From a virus: a stretch of DNA of 61,282 nt. Positions 31,843 through 38,372 of the stretch are shown here, piece after piece. The stretch is from positions 1 to 61,282 of the IMG/VR virus record IMGVR_UViG_3300037193_000488; one strand, 5' to 3'. The notes beneath the pieces are model-generated. The model saw only the letters and a list, made by a program, of their open reading frames with translations, was not told the DNA's origin and did no database searches. The number at the start of each line of letters is the position of its first letter. The first letter of the stretch is position 1. Both the position numbers and the translations under genes were made by a program.

Positions 31843-32454
31843 TCAGAACGCTTCGGCGGCCGGAGCGGGCTTCGTGACCCGGGCCTTACGAGCCGGAGCC
31901 TTCTTCGCCGTGGCCGTAGTGGTCTTCCTGGCGGTCGCCGTCGCCTTCTTGGCCGGAGCCTTGGCCGGGGCCTTCTTGGCCGCCGGAGCCGCCTTCTTGG
32001 CGACCTCGATTTGCAGGCCGTCCATGATCTCCCGAGCCTCCTGGTGGGCGAGCTTCATGTGTTCGGAGCGCTTCTCCACGATGGCCTCCGCCAACGGGAC
32101 GTACCCGGACCGGGACTTGTTGGTCTGGGACTTCTGGAAGTGAGGGAACATCGCGAGGACAGCCTGGACATGCTTCGGGCTGATCGGCTCCTCCAAGTTG
32201 GTACGCCGGTTGATCTCCTTGGCGAGGATGACATGCTGTTCGCTGGGGTCCTTCTCGTCCAAGTAGGTCCAGTCGCGCTCCTCGAAGGTCTGGGCCTTCT
32301 TCGGCTTGTCGTTCATCGCCGGTCCGGCCGGAACCATCTCGGAGACCTCCTTGGCCTGCTTCCGGACGTGGGCCGGAGCGGTGGTCTTCTTCGCCGTCCG
32401 CTTCGCCGGGGTCTTCGACGCGGCCTTGCGGGTACGGGTAGCGGTGTTCGTCAT
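31843..32454 (-). CDS. Histone-H1-like tailed protein B
   Basis: A 203-aa protein with KTPAKRTAKKTTAPAHVRKQ at the start, a folded centre and a long Lys/Ala/Pro tail (AAKKAPAKAPAKKATATARK...) that ends PAAEAF. The centre ISPKHVQAVLAMFPHFQKSQTN lines up with VDPEQAMFVMTHYKDFQVSDVN of the protein at 22105, so these look like duplicates. A DNA-binding or nucleoid-remodelling role is inferred. Confidence 0.65.
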   Translation of the reverse strand: MTNTATRTRKAASKTPAKRTAKKTTAPAHVRKQAKEVSEMVPAGPAMNDKPKKAQTFEERDWTYLDEKDPSEQHVILAKEINRRTNLEEPISPKHVQAVLAMFPHFQKSQTNKSRSGYVPLAEAIVEKRSEHMKLAHQEAREIMDGLQIEVAKKAAPAAKKAPAKAPAKKATATARKTTTATAKKAPARKARVTKPAPAAEAF

Positions 32455-32508
32455 GATCTTGCCTTCCTGTTTTGACGGTCATCGTCAGGACGGGTCCTTT
32501 ACCCGCCG

Positions 32509-32531
32509 ACTAGGAGCCAATGGCCCCTAGT
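32509..32531. terminator. Hairpin ACTAGG-A-GCC-AAT-GGC-C-CCTAGT
   Basis: A nine-pair stem with one central mismatch pair, between the stop at 32545 and the H1-like gene start. Placement suggests a terminator or processing site. Confidence 0.5.
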
Positions 32532-32544
32532 TTCGACCTAGGTG

Positions 32545-32874
32545 TCAGTGGTTGTAGGCCTGTTCCGGGTCGTACGCCGGAACGTCCTCCAGGAACAGGA
32601 ACGGGTTGAGCCGGATCCATTCGGCCACGACCTTACCCCGCTCGATGACGTTGTTCCAGTCGTTCTTCGTCCAGCCCTCGTTGTCGGGGTGTTCATGAAG
32701 ACTCTCGATGTGGAATTGGCAGTAGGGGATGGGATCGCCCTCTACGTCGTACAGAGTGCATGTTGCTTCGAGGTCGCAACCCTGTTCGGAGCATTCCAAC
32801 TCCGTCTGGTGTTTGAGAGCGAGATAGCGGAAGTCGCCGGACGCGTACTCGGTAATGAACTGGATGGCGCGCAT
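32545..32874 (-). CDS. Hypothetical protein with Cys/His set, 109 aa
   Basis: Starts MRAIQFITEY after GAAGGAGAA. CSEQGCDLEATC and PYCQFHIESLHEH give a C-x4-C-x5-C...C-x2-H set that could bind zinc. The rest is helical with NDWNNVIERGKVVAEWI. Unknown function. Confidence 0.7.
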   Translation of the reverse strand: MRAIQFITEYASGDFRYLALKHQTELECSEQGCDLEATCTLYDVEGDPIPYCQFHIESLHEHPDNEGWTKNDWNNVIERGKVVAEWIRLNPFLFLEDVPAYDPEQAYNH

Positions 32875-32891
32875 GATGTTCTCCTTCTCCT

Positions 32892-33146
32892 TCAGCGGAT
32901 CGTGTGGGCCGGGACGTTGTGGTTGTTGATCTCTCCGCAAGGGCAAGTCCATGACACGGTAGCCGCGCCGAACTTCGCTCCCTTGATGCCATCCTTGGAG
33001 TTCCACTCGGGCATGTTCTCCGGACGGCCGGGGTCAACCAGCTTCGCGATCCGGACCGATTGAACGTCGATGACGTCTCCGAAGGTCCGGCTAACCCGAA
33101 CCCATTTCGAGCAACCGGAACACTTGGTGTTGAAGTTGAAGGACAT
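32892..33146 (-). CDS. Zinc-ribbon protein, 84 aa
   Basis: Starts MSFNFNTKCSG. Two CxxC pairs (CSGCSKW at the start, CPCGEINNH at the end) form a zinc ribbon around a beta core. It is the first gene after the long gene-free region and so probably the first product of the early transcript. Small zinc-ribbon proteins expressed first often bind host transcription factors; this is inference. Confidence 0.7.
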   Translation of the reverse strand: MSFNFNTKCSGCSKWVRVSRTFGDVIDVQSVRIAKLVDPGRPENMPEWNSKDGIKGAKFGAATVSWTCPCGEINNHNVPAHTIR

Positions 33147-33206
33147 GTTGTTTCTCCATCTATCCATGGGAGACAGCGCTCCCTAGCGCGAACCATTCGC
33201 GCCTCG

Positions 33207-33268
33207 TGCATCCGCCCGACTTGAACGGGCCAGGAGCCAGCGGGTTACCGCCCGCTCTCCGGGATGCT
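33207..33268 (-). ncRNA. tRNA-like fold lacking a D-arm
   Basis: On the minus strand, 62 bases fold into three stems. Acceptor-like AGCATCC (33268-33262) pairs with GGATGCA (33213-33207) in six of seven positions. A canonical T-arm, GCCCG-TTCAAGT-CGGGC, occupies 33230-33214. Between them is a long hairpin (GGAG-AGCGGG...CCCGCT..CTCC, 33260-33233). There is no D-arm and no CCA. It may be a decayed tRNA or a tRNA mimic. Confidence 0.4.
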
Positions 33269-33269
33269 T

Positions 33270-33298
33270 GATCGAACCAACTCCGCTTCGGTTCGATC
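33270..33298. repeat. Perfect 9-bp inverted repeat
   Basis: GATCGAACC (33270-33278) and GGTTCGATC (33290-33298) around an 11-base loop, directly next to the tRNA-like fold. The arms contain the T-loop-like GTTCGAT. Confidence 0.7.
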
Positions 33299-33728
33299 GG
33301 TACACCTTGTTGAGTTATCAGGATGGCTTCGGTACTCGTCCGCTCGCCAGAGAGGCAGAATTGCGGCCGGAGCGTTAAGGACCGATCGGTCCCGCTCCTT
33401 CGAGAGTCCGGCTGATCGCCGTCCATCGATGGTTTCCGTTCCTTCGGAAGGGGAGTTGTCTTTGAACCCGACTTCGGTTCCTCATGCTCAGCGTGTCGCC
33501 CGGTCGCTCGGTTGCCCATGGCCCGATTGCGCGTCCGGCGAAGCGACCTCTCAAGTCATGCAGGCTTCGCCCTTCCGGTTTCCCGGAGTTCCCGGCGACT
33601 TCGGATGGTCTAGCCGCTACCCGGTGGCTACCTGAGTCCATGGACTCCGTATCTCCGCTCCGGACGGAACCGCGATCGTCGCGAGGTAGGACGGTCAGCG
33701 CCGTCCCGGTGTTGCGAGGTACATCCTT

Positions 33729-33744
33729 CCCTACGCGCGTAGGG
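33729..33744. promoter_or_regulatory. 16-bp perfect palindrome, candidate operator
   Basis: CCCTACGCGCGTAGGG is the most symmetrical of four copies of TACGCGCGTAGG. It lies beside the AT-richer patch of the control region, a likely place for the early promoter. Binding of a regulator is inferred from symmetry and repetition. Confidence 0.55.
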
Positions 33745-33924
33745 AGCGCAAAACCAATACCCACGAGTAACTGATTTCGTAATCAAACCGTTACCCAAGA
33801 CTACGGAGAGTTATGCACCTATGTGTGACTCACCCGAGCATGGTAACTGCAAGTAACGGAGCAGCGTCCGCTATTCGTGCAATTTGGTCGTGCAACGTCC
33901 GCTATGCGAACGGCCCGAAATGCA

Positions 33925-34356
33925 TCACTCCATGGCGTCGTACCGCTCCCGAGCCTCCTTCCGGACCGCGTCAACGTCCGGCGCATGCGGGCTGCGGATC
34001 AGAGCAATGGCCGTCGCGAGACCAAGCGCCAAGCCCTTCTCCGCAGCCTTGTCTTCACCAGAAAGCCCACCCTCCATGAGGTTTACCATGCACTGGTCCA
34101 ATCCCTCCCAGAGGTGACCGCTGATCGACCGGCCCGCGTTCGGATGCATAGATCTCAACAGGGCAAGGGAAATCGCCTCACCGTCATGCCTCGTGAGGTA
34201 GTGCTGGAGTAGCTTGCCGTCACGCTCGATGTCGAGCCGGACCTCTGCCCAGCGCGGGATGCCTCCGGCGACATGATCCGCATCCGTCAGCGCAACACAC
34301 TCGATGTTGTCGACGGTTCCGAGTTGGATGAGCAGTTGCAAATCTGTTACGGTCAT
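33925..34356 (-). CDS. Hypothetical protein, 143 aa
   Basis: A 143-aa protein, starting MTVTDLQLLI with a 4-base overlap on the previous gene. N-terminal beta (VDNIECVALTDADHVAG) and a helical C-terminus (AAEKGLALGLATAIALIRSP). No family recognised. It ends where the long control region begins. Confidence 0.7.
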   Translation of the reverse strand: MTVTDLQLLIQLGTVDNIECVALTDADHVAGGIPRWAEVRLDIERDGKLLQHYLTRHDGEAISLALLRSMHPNAGRSISGHLWEGLDQCMVNLMEGGLSGEDKAAEKGLALGLATAIALIRSPHAPDVDAVRKEARERYDAME

Positions 34357-34604
34357 GAGATCTCCTTGAAGTGGTCTCGAAGTAGCGGGCGAACGCTCTG
34401 TTGCGTAACACCCATGAATGCAGCAAGAACGCGCTCATACGCATCTCGTCGGCCGATGAGCTCACGACGGCGCGGGTTGCGCAGCGAATGCTTGTCGTTG
34501 AGCTCATCATCGGCCTTGTGCCATTGCAAAAGCACATCATACAAGGCATTTGCGGCCGACTGCGGGTCAAGCGTCAGCCGGATGCGATCGATGACGTTGG
34601 GCAT
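34353..34604 (-). CDS. Small helical protein, 83 aa
   Basis: An 83-aa helical protein (MPNVIDRIRL..., ANALYDVLLQWHKADDEL) with a basic end. First gene after the 13-bp terminator, after AGGAGGACAG. GVTQQSVRPLLRDHFKEI could be a helix-turn-helix-like end, but I cannot confirm. A regulator would fit its position. Confidence 0.65.
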   Translation of the reverse strand: MPNVIDRIRLTLDPQSAANALYDVLLQWHKADDELNDKHSLRNPRRRELIGRRDAYERVLAAFMGVTQQSVRPLLRDHFKEIS

Positions 34605-34636
34605 CCTGTCCTCCTGTCTGTGCCACAGCGGGCGCG

Positions 34637-34700
34637 GTCCGGAGACTATACCGGACGCATTGCGGCACCCAGCGTCAGGAAGGAAACCGCTGGGTGCCGC
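34637..34700. terminator. Perfect 13-bp hairpin ending the lysis operon, plus a second hairpin
   Basis: GCGGCACCCAGCG (34662-34674) pairs perfectly with CGCTGGGTGCCGC (34688-34700) around a 13-base loop, 22 bases after the holin-candidate stop. A second stem, GTCCGG/CCGGAC (34637-34642 with 34651-34656), follows; on the minus strand its loop contains TATAGT, which may be a -10 element for the next gene. The strongest terminator-like structure in the genome. Confidence 0.7.
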
Positions 34701-34721
34701 ATGTACTACAAGGGTACGTTG

Positions 34722-35150
34722 CTACGCGACGGGTGGCCGCGTATCTTCTTGCGGGACAGGCTTGACGTACACAGGCTCACCTTCCTGGAGGTCGGTCTGC
34801 GACGCTGCGGCCGGTCCGGCGACGGTGTCACCCGGATGCGCGACGTACCCGAGATGACGTCCACCACTGGTCGTTGACTCCGTCTTGGTCTGTGCGGTGT
34901 AGGCCTGCACGATGCCACCAGGGATGGCGGTTCCGGCGCTCGCACCAGTATTGGGGTTGATGGCCCCAAAGCCGAGAGCCTTCACGACGGTGATGGCGGT
35001 GGTGATCAGGATCGGTGCCCAGAACCTCCACTCGTCCAGGGAGTCGGTGCTGAAACCCTCCGCACTGAACACGCCGACCAGGACGGCGATGAAGGTTGCA
35101 ACCACACGTTCGGCCGCATCCTTCCAGAACGCTTTCGACCAGATCCTCAT
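34722..35150 (-). CDS. Holin candidate (membrane protein after the amidase)
   Basis: A 142-aa protein starting MRIWSKAFWK. WKDAAERVVATFIAVLVGVF is the opening of a common phage holin family, followed by WRFWAPILITTAITVVKALG as a second membrane segment and a hydrophilic tail. Two membrane segments and position right after the amidase (4-base overlap) support holin. Holins make the membrane lesions that release the amidase. Confidence 0.75.
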   Translation of the reverse strand: MRIWSKAFWKDAAERVVATFIAVLVGVFSAEGFSTDSLDEWRFWAPILITTAITVVKALGFGAINPNTGASAGTAIPGGIVQAYTAQTKTESTTSGGRHLGYVAHPGDTVAGPAAASQTDLQEGEPVYVKPVPQEDTRPPVA

Positions 35151-35944
35151 GACGGGTTCTGCTCTCGCGCTTCGGCTTCGACCTCGGTCTGGATCCGCAG
35201 GAACTCGTCCTGGAGTCGTGACTCCACCGCCGCAGCGGTCTTCTCGTCCACCTCGTTGATCTCGTTGAGGATCGCCTTGGTCGCCGTCGACAGAACCTGA
35301 CGGGTGTAGTTGTTGTTGGCCACCGCGTAGCGCTGGCACTCGCCGGTGATGAAGTCCTTGTCGGCTTGGGTGAGTGGCATGTCCTCATCCTTCGGTTGTG
35401 TTGGAATTGTGGGAATACTGGTGCCGGCATCGAACTTGCCGGCATCGACGGCCCGGATGGCCCGCTCGCCCGGACATGACGTTCCGGCCGGACGTACGCG
35501 GCTGTGGGTGGTTGGTCGGTCCGGGGCGCGGCGGAACCGGCGACAGAAGTCAGCCTGCGCCGCCTTGACGGCGCGTTGCATCGCCGCTGAGGGTTCCTCG
35601 CCGGGTCCGAGGATCAGCAGGAACGCGCCATACTTCGAGTTGACCGTTGCGTCGCCATTCGCGCCGGTACGGATGTTGATGCCGCGCAAGGTCCAGATCC
35701 GACCAGCCTGGTCGAATCCCATCCCGTATGCGATGTCGGACCAACCACGCACATCCATGTGGTAGTTCTGCCAACCGCGCAGGGCCGAAGCGACACGGGC
35801 GAAGCCCGCATCACCAGTGGCATTGATCGGCTTGGCCATACCGGGCCAGTGGATCGCGTTGCCGATCACCAGGTCTGGGTTGAGCAACCGGCTTCCCTCG
35901 GGAGCCCTTGCCCGCCATGCAGACCTGGGAAGGTACTCAACCAT
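35147..35944 (-). CDS. Endolysin: N-acetylmuramoyl-L-alanine amidase
   Basis: A 265-aa Amidase_2/PGRP-type enzyme. The zinc ligands are H32 (AIHWPG), H147 (THSRV) and C157 (GTSCPGE), spaced like T7 lysozyme. WSDIAYGMGF carries the conserved Tyr. It cuts the amide between muramic acid and L-Ala of the peptidoglycan stem. The C-terminal 90 residues are helical (FITGECQRYAVANNNYTRQVL..., VEAEAREQN) and may bind the wall or multimerise. No signal peptide, so it depends on a holin. Start MVEYLPRSAW overlaps the previous stop. Confidence 0.9.
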   Translation of the reverse strand: MVEYLPRSAWRARAPEGSRLLNPDLVIGNAIHWPGMAKPINATGDAGFARVASALRGWQNYHMDVRGWSDIAYGMGFDQAGRIWTLRGINIRTGANGDATVNSKYGAFLLILGPGEEPSAAMQRAVKAAQADFCRRFRRAPDRPTTHSRVRPAGTSCPGERAIRAVDAGKFDAGTSIPTIPTQPKDEDMPLTQADKDFITGECQRYAVANNNYTRQVLSTATKAILNEINEVDEKTAAAVESRLQDEFLRIQTEVEAEAREQNPS

Positions 35945-36087
35945 CAGTCCTCCTCCTGGTACCACGGCTCATCGCCGGTGTCATTGACTCCGGCATCGCC
36001 TTCCTCGTTGGGCATCTCGCCATCGACGGGAAGCTGGGTGCCGTCCGCGATGCTGTCGTCGGTTGGTTCGGGTACTGGTTCGCTCAT
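35944..36087 (-). CDS. Small acidic protein, 47 aa
   Basis: A 47-aa acidic, Pro/Glu/Asp-rich protein (MSEPVPEPTDDS...) in the lysis cassette. Coupled at both ends (4-base overlap before, 1-base overlap after). Disordered; function unknown. Confidence 0.6.
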   Translation of the reverse strand: MSEPVPEPTDDSIADGTQLPVDGEMPNEEGDAGVNDTGDEPWYQEED

Positions 36088-36848
36088 GGCTGCTCCACTA
36101 GTTGACAGCTTGTTGTTGTTGCCGGATCGATAACGGTACAACGGTACGTCTGGGGATCCATTTGCGCCGGAGGGTTGGCTGGGATGACGAATGTGAAGGT
36201 GAACGGGAAGGCGTCCTGGCCAGCTGGCCCGGTCGCTCCTGGCTCACCCTTGTCTCCCTTGGCCCCGGTTGCGCCCGTCTCCCCGGTGTCTCCCTTCTCG
36301 CCCTGATCGCCAGTGTCTCCCTTCTCCCCGGGGTCACCTTTCTCTCCTGTATCACCCTTGGGTCCTTGCAGGCCTTGTGGCCCGCGTGGACCAACCGGAC
36401 CGATAGGCCCGATGGGGCCAGTGGCCCCTATTGCACCAGGAGGTCCAATGCAACGGTTGGCCTGGAGGAGACATGGCGGTGAAGCTCCGGGATCGCCCTT
36501 ATCGCCTTTATCACCTTTGTCGCCCTTGGCCCCTTTCTCACCAGGATCTCCCGGTTCACCCTTGGGACCTTTCTCAACAATCTCCTTGGCCTCAACACAG
36601 TTGAGTCCCTGTTGCCTTGCGGCGGTGGGATTCTTCTTGCATGCCTCGTTGACTTGCTCGGCGAGACTCTTGGCCTGGCCTTGGGCTTCGACCCGTCCGG
36701 CCTGCTCCGCAGTCTTCGCATCTTCCTGGCCGCTGCCGTAGAGTGCCAACGCTACAACAACCACGACCGCAATCAGCAGGCAGGCTGCGACGATCATCCA
36801 CAATATCTTGATGGATCTGCGGCCAGGAGGTCGCGCGTGCTCCGTCAT
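36084..36848 (-). CDS. Membrane-anchored collagen-like protein
   Basis: A 254-aa protein. A basic N-terminus (RPPGRRSIK) and one transmembrane segment (about 17-38) are followed by a helical Cys-bearing part and two Gly-X-Y tracts (about residues 95-122 and 137-211; for example GDKGDKGDKGDPG, GPIGPIGPVGPRGPQG), then a beta-rich C-terminal domain. Gly-X-Y tracts form trimeric collagen helices; the C-terminal domain may set the trimer register. Topology suggests the collagen part faces outward. It lies among lysis genes, so it could be a spanin-like or surface protein. Start overlaps the previous stop (TGATG). Confidence 0.85.
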   Translation of the reverse strand: MTEHARPPGRRSIKILWMIVAACLLIAVVVVVALALYGSGQEDAKTAEQAGRVEAQGQAKSLAEQVNEACKKNPTAARQQGLNCVEAKEIVEKGPKGEPGDPGEKGAKGDKGDKGDKGDPGASPPCLLQANRCIGPPGAIGATGPIGPIGPVGPRGPQGLQGPKGDTGEKGDPGEKGDTGDQGEKGDTGETGATGAKGDKGEPGATGPAGQDAFPFTFTFVIPANPPAQMDPQTYRCTVIDPATTTSCQLVEQP

Positions 36849-37138
36849 CACGTCTCCTTCCTTGCATATGCGACCGGGTTGTCGATCCTCTCCTGATAGT
36901 CGTTCAACTCATCCCGTACGTCGGGCGGCTCGGGTATGTCCGCACGACCCATGATGATGAGGAGGCTGTAGATGGTTCGGACGGCCCACAACCAAGCATC
37001 CCGGTAGGCCCGTAGTTCAAGCACATCGGCCGTGGCAACCTCGCGCCGCTCCCGGCGCAGAGCGACCAACCCAGTGAAGATCGCGCCCACCAGAGCAGAC
37101 AGCGCTGCCACCAAACCAACGATGCTCTCGCTACTCAA
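36848..37138 (-). CDS. Membrane protein, 96 aa
   Basis: Starts at TTG (LSSESIVGLVAALSALVGAIFT) overlapping the previous stop by 8 bases. One transmembrane segment, then a basic helix (ALRRERREVATADVLELRAYRDAW) and an amphipathic helix (AVRTIYSLLIIMG). This topology is typical of small phage holin-like or antiholin proteins. A second holin candidate. Confidence 0.65.
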   Translation of the reverse strand: MSSESIVGLVAALSALVGAIFTGLVALRRERREVATADVLELRAYRDAWLWAVRTIYSLLIIMGRADIPEPPDVRDELNDYQERIDNPVAYARKET

Positions 37139-37574
37139 CTTGGTGCCTTCCTTCCCGGTGACGGCTGACCTCATCGCCGAGATAGATGGCACAAGCTGCA
37201 TGCAGCAAGGCTTGACTCATGTACGTTCCGGCCGTTGCCCAGGACTGCCCAAAGAAGATGGCCGAGATGGTGACAGACATGCCAAACATGCCATAAGACC
37301 ACATCCCGAACAGATGCCCCAGAACCCCAGCGTTGAGTAACCTCTTGTCTGCATGGGCTATTACCATCATGACCCCGGAGATCAGCAAGATGATCCCCCA
37401 AGTGTGGTAGCTCCAGAAAGCTTCGATCGCGCCGGATGAAATGCTCCCGGTTCGTGGCGGTCGCTCGATGAATGCGGATGCACGAGAGAACGTTGCGGCA
37501 CAAAGGACTCCGGACCAGAACCGACCGGAGCCGAACAGCGTACGTACCCGCTTCAAGACGATGATGGCCGCCAT
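37131..37574 (-). CDS. Multispanning membrane protein
   Basis: A 147-aa protein starting MAAIIVLKRV with four likely hydrophobic segments (WSGVLCAATF, HTWGIILLISGVMMVIA, HLFGMWSYGMFGMSVTISAIF, YMSQALLHAACAIYLG). Holin-like or membrane-remodelling. In the lysis cassette, downstream of a coiled-coil gene. Confidence 0.65.
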   Translation of the reverse strand: MAAIIVLKRVRTLFGSGRFWSGVLCAATFSRASAFIERPPRTGSISSGAIEAFWSYHTWGIILLISGVMMVIAHADKRLLNAGVLGHLFGMWSYGMFGMSVTISAIFFGQSWATAGTYMSQALLHAACAIYLGDEVSRHREGRHQVE

Positions 37575-37587
37575 GAGGACAACCGGC

Positions 37588-37815
37588 CTACCCGGATGCC
37601 CGGCTGTCTGAGGCATCGATGCCCTCGCTGAGTGCCTTGCCGTTCGCTTCGGGTGTGGATCCGCCACTGTAGCCACGAATACGCTCCATCAGCGCCTCGT
37701 TGACCGCAGTCAGTTCGGCGACTTGCTGTTGTAGTTGGGCGATTGAGGTGAGATACTGATTTGTCAGCAACTCATTGACTCTCGCCTTGGACACTTGAAT
37801 GCCTTGCTCCGCCAT
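37588..37815 (-). CDS. Small coiled-coil protein
   Basis: A 75-aa protein with a clear coiled coil (SIAQLQQQVAELTAVNEALMERI) and a Ser/Gly-rich tail. Similar small proteins are found between tail fibre genes and lysis genes and may be tail or lysis chaperones. Unknown. Confidence 0.65.
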   Translation of the reverse strand: MAEQGIQVSKARVNELLTNQYLTSIAQLQQQVAELTAVNEALMERIRGYSGGSTPEANGKALSEGIDASDSRASG

Positions 37816-37830
37816 TGAATGCCTTCCTGA

Positions 37831-38364
37831 TCACTCCACGAACGTGATGCCCGATTCTACGGTCTGAGGGGTGGACGCGGGCGAGGGATCGCGCGGAGCC
37901 GTCCGCTGATCTACGGGCATCACCGAAATGAATTCATCGGCCAGCCGCTCCTCTTGTAGCTTTGCAAAGGAAGCCGCACGCATCGCATTCACATCCCTGA
38001 TGGCAATCCATGTGCCGGACACGCTCTCCGGGTCATCCTCATCGATGGTGACGGCCGACAGGAGTTCATCCCGGTCGCAGTGCCACTCGATGCGTTCGGG
38101 GCCCATGGCTACAATTCGCTGGAACTCCTCCTCATAGTCGCCCTCCCAATGCGGCATGTCCACATCGTCATAGAACGCATCGAGCAACAGCGCCGTCAGC
38201 GAAGCTCCGGCCGGGAAGCCGTAGTTGGACAGGTACGTCTCCAAGATGCCAAAGGCGAGGATGTACCGGATGTCTGCGGACGGGTCATCGGGCATGAACT
38301 CATCCGATTCAACCGTCAGCAAGACGCCAATGGCTTGCTTCTCAAACCCCAGAATTCTTAGCAT
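37831..38364 (-). CDS. Hypothetical protein after the tail hub, 177 aa
   Basis: A 177-aa acidic protein (ESDEFMPDDPSADIRYILAFG..., DYEEEFQRIVAMGPERIEWH). No membrane segment. Its stop region follows the tail hub gene by a few bases; a tail-associated or assembly role is suggested by position only. Confidence 0.7.
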   Translation of the reverse strand: MLRILGFEKQAIGVLLTVESDEFMPDDPSADIRYILAFGILETYLSNYGFPAGASLTALLLDAFYDDVDMPHWEGDYEEEFQRIVAMGPERIEWHCDRDELLSAVTIDEDDPESVSGTWIAIRDVNAMRAASFAKLQEERLADEFISVMPVDQRTAPRDPSPASTPQTVESGITFVE

Positions 38365-38372
38365 CTCCGCTC

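Larger units (their letters stand above)
33147..33924. other. Long gene-free, palindrome-rich region (candidate control region or origin)
   Basis: The longest stretch without a convincing gene, 778 bases, between the early genes and two small genes before them. Frames here have atypical composition and no coupling. It holds perfect palindromes GGACCGATCGGTCC (33379-33392), GAGTCCATGGACTC (33634-33647) and CCCTACGCGCGTAGGG (33729-33744), hairpins GGCGAAGC/GCTTCGCC (33537-33544 with 33564-33571) and GGACGG/CCGTCC (33689-33694 with 33701-33706), and direct repeats CGTCCGCTAT at 33865 and 33896. An AT-richer patch lies near 33750-33835. Origin or early promoter control is inferred. Confidence 0.6.

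Noticed and set aside
33207-33268. Calling a genuine tRNA
   Set aside because: Acceptor and T-arm are convincing but there is no D-arm, no seven-base anticodon loop and no CCA, so I list it only as tRNA-like.
33160-33774. Several 80-130-codon frames on both strands in the gene-free region
   Set aside because: Composition is Arg/Ser/Pro-rich and random-like, none couples with neighbours or has a good ribosome site, and they overlap palindromes.
36098-36570. CRISPR-like or tandem DNA repeats
   Set aside because: The periodic sequence encodes Gly-X-Y triplets of the collagen-like protein; no separated identical repeats with spacers.
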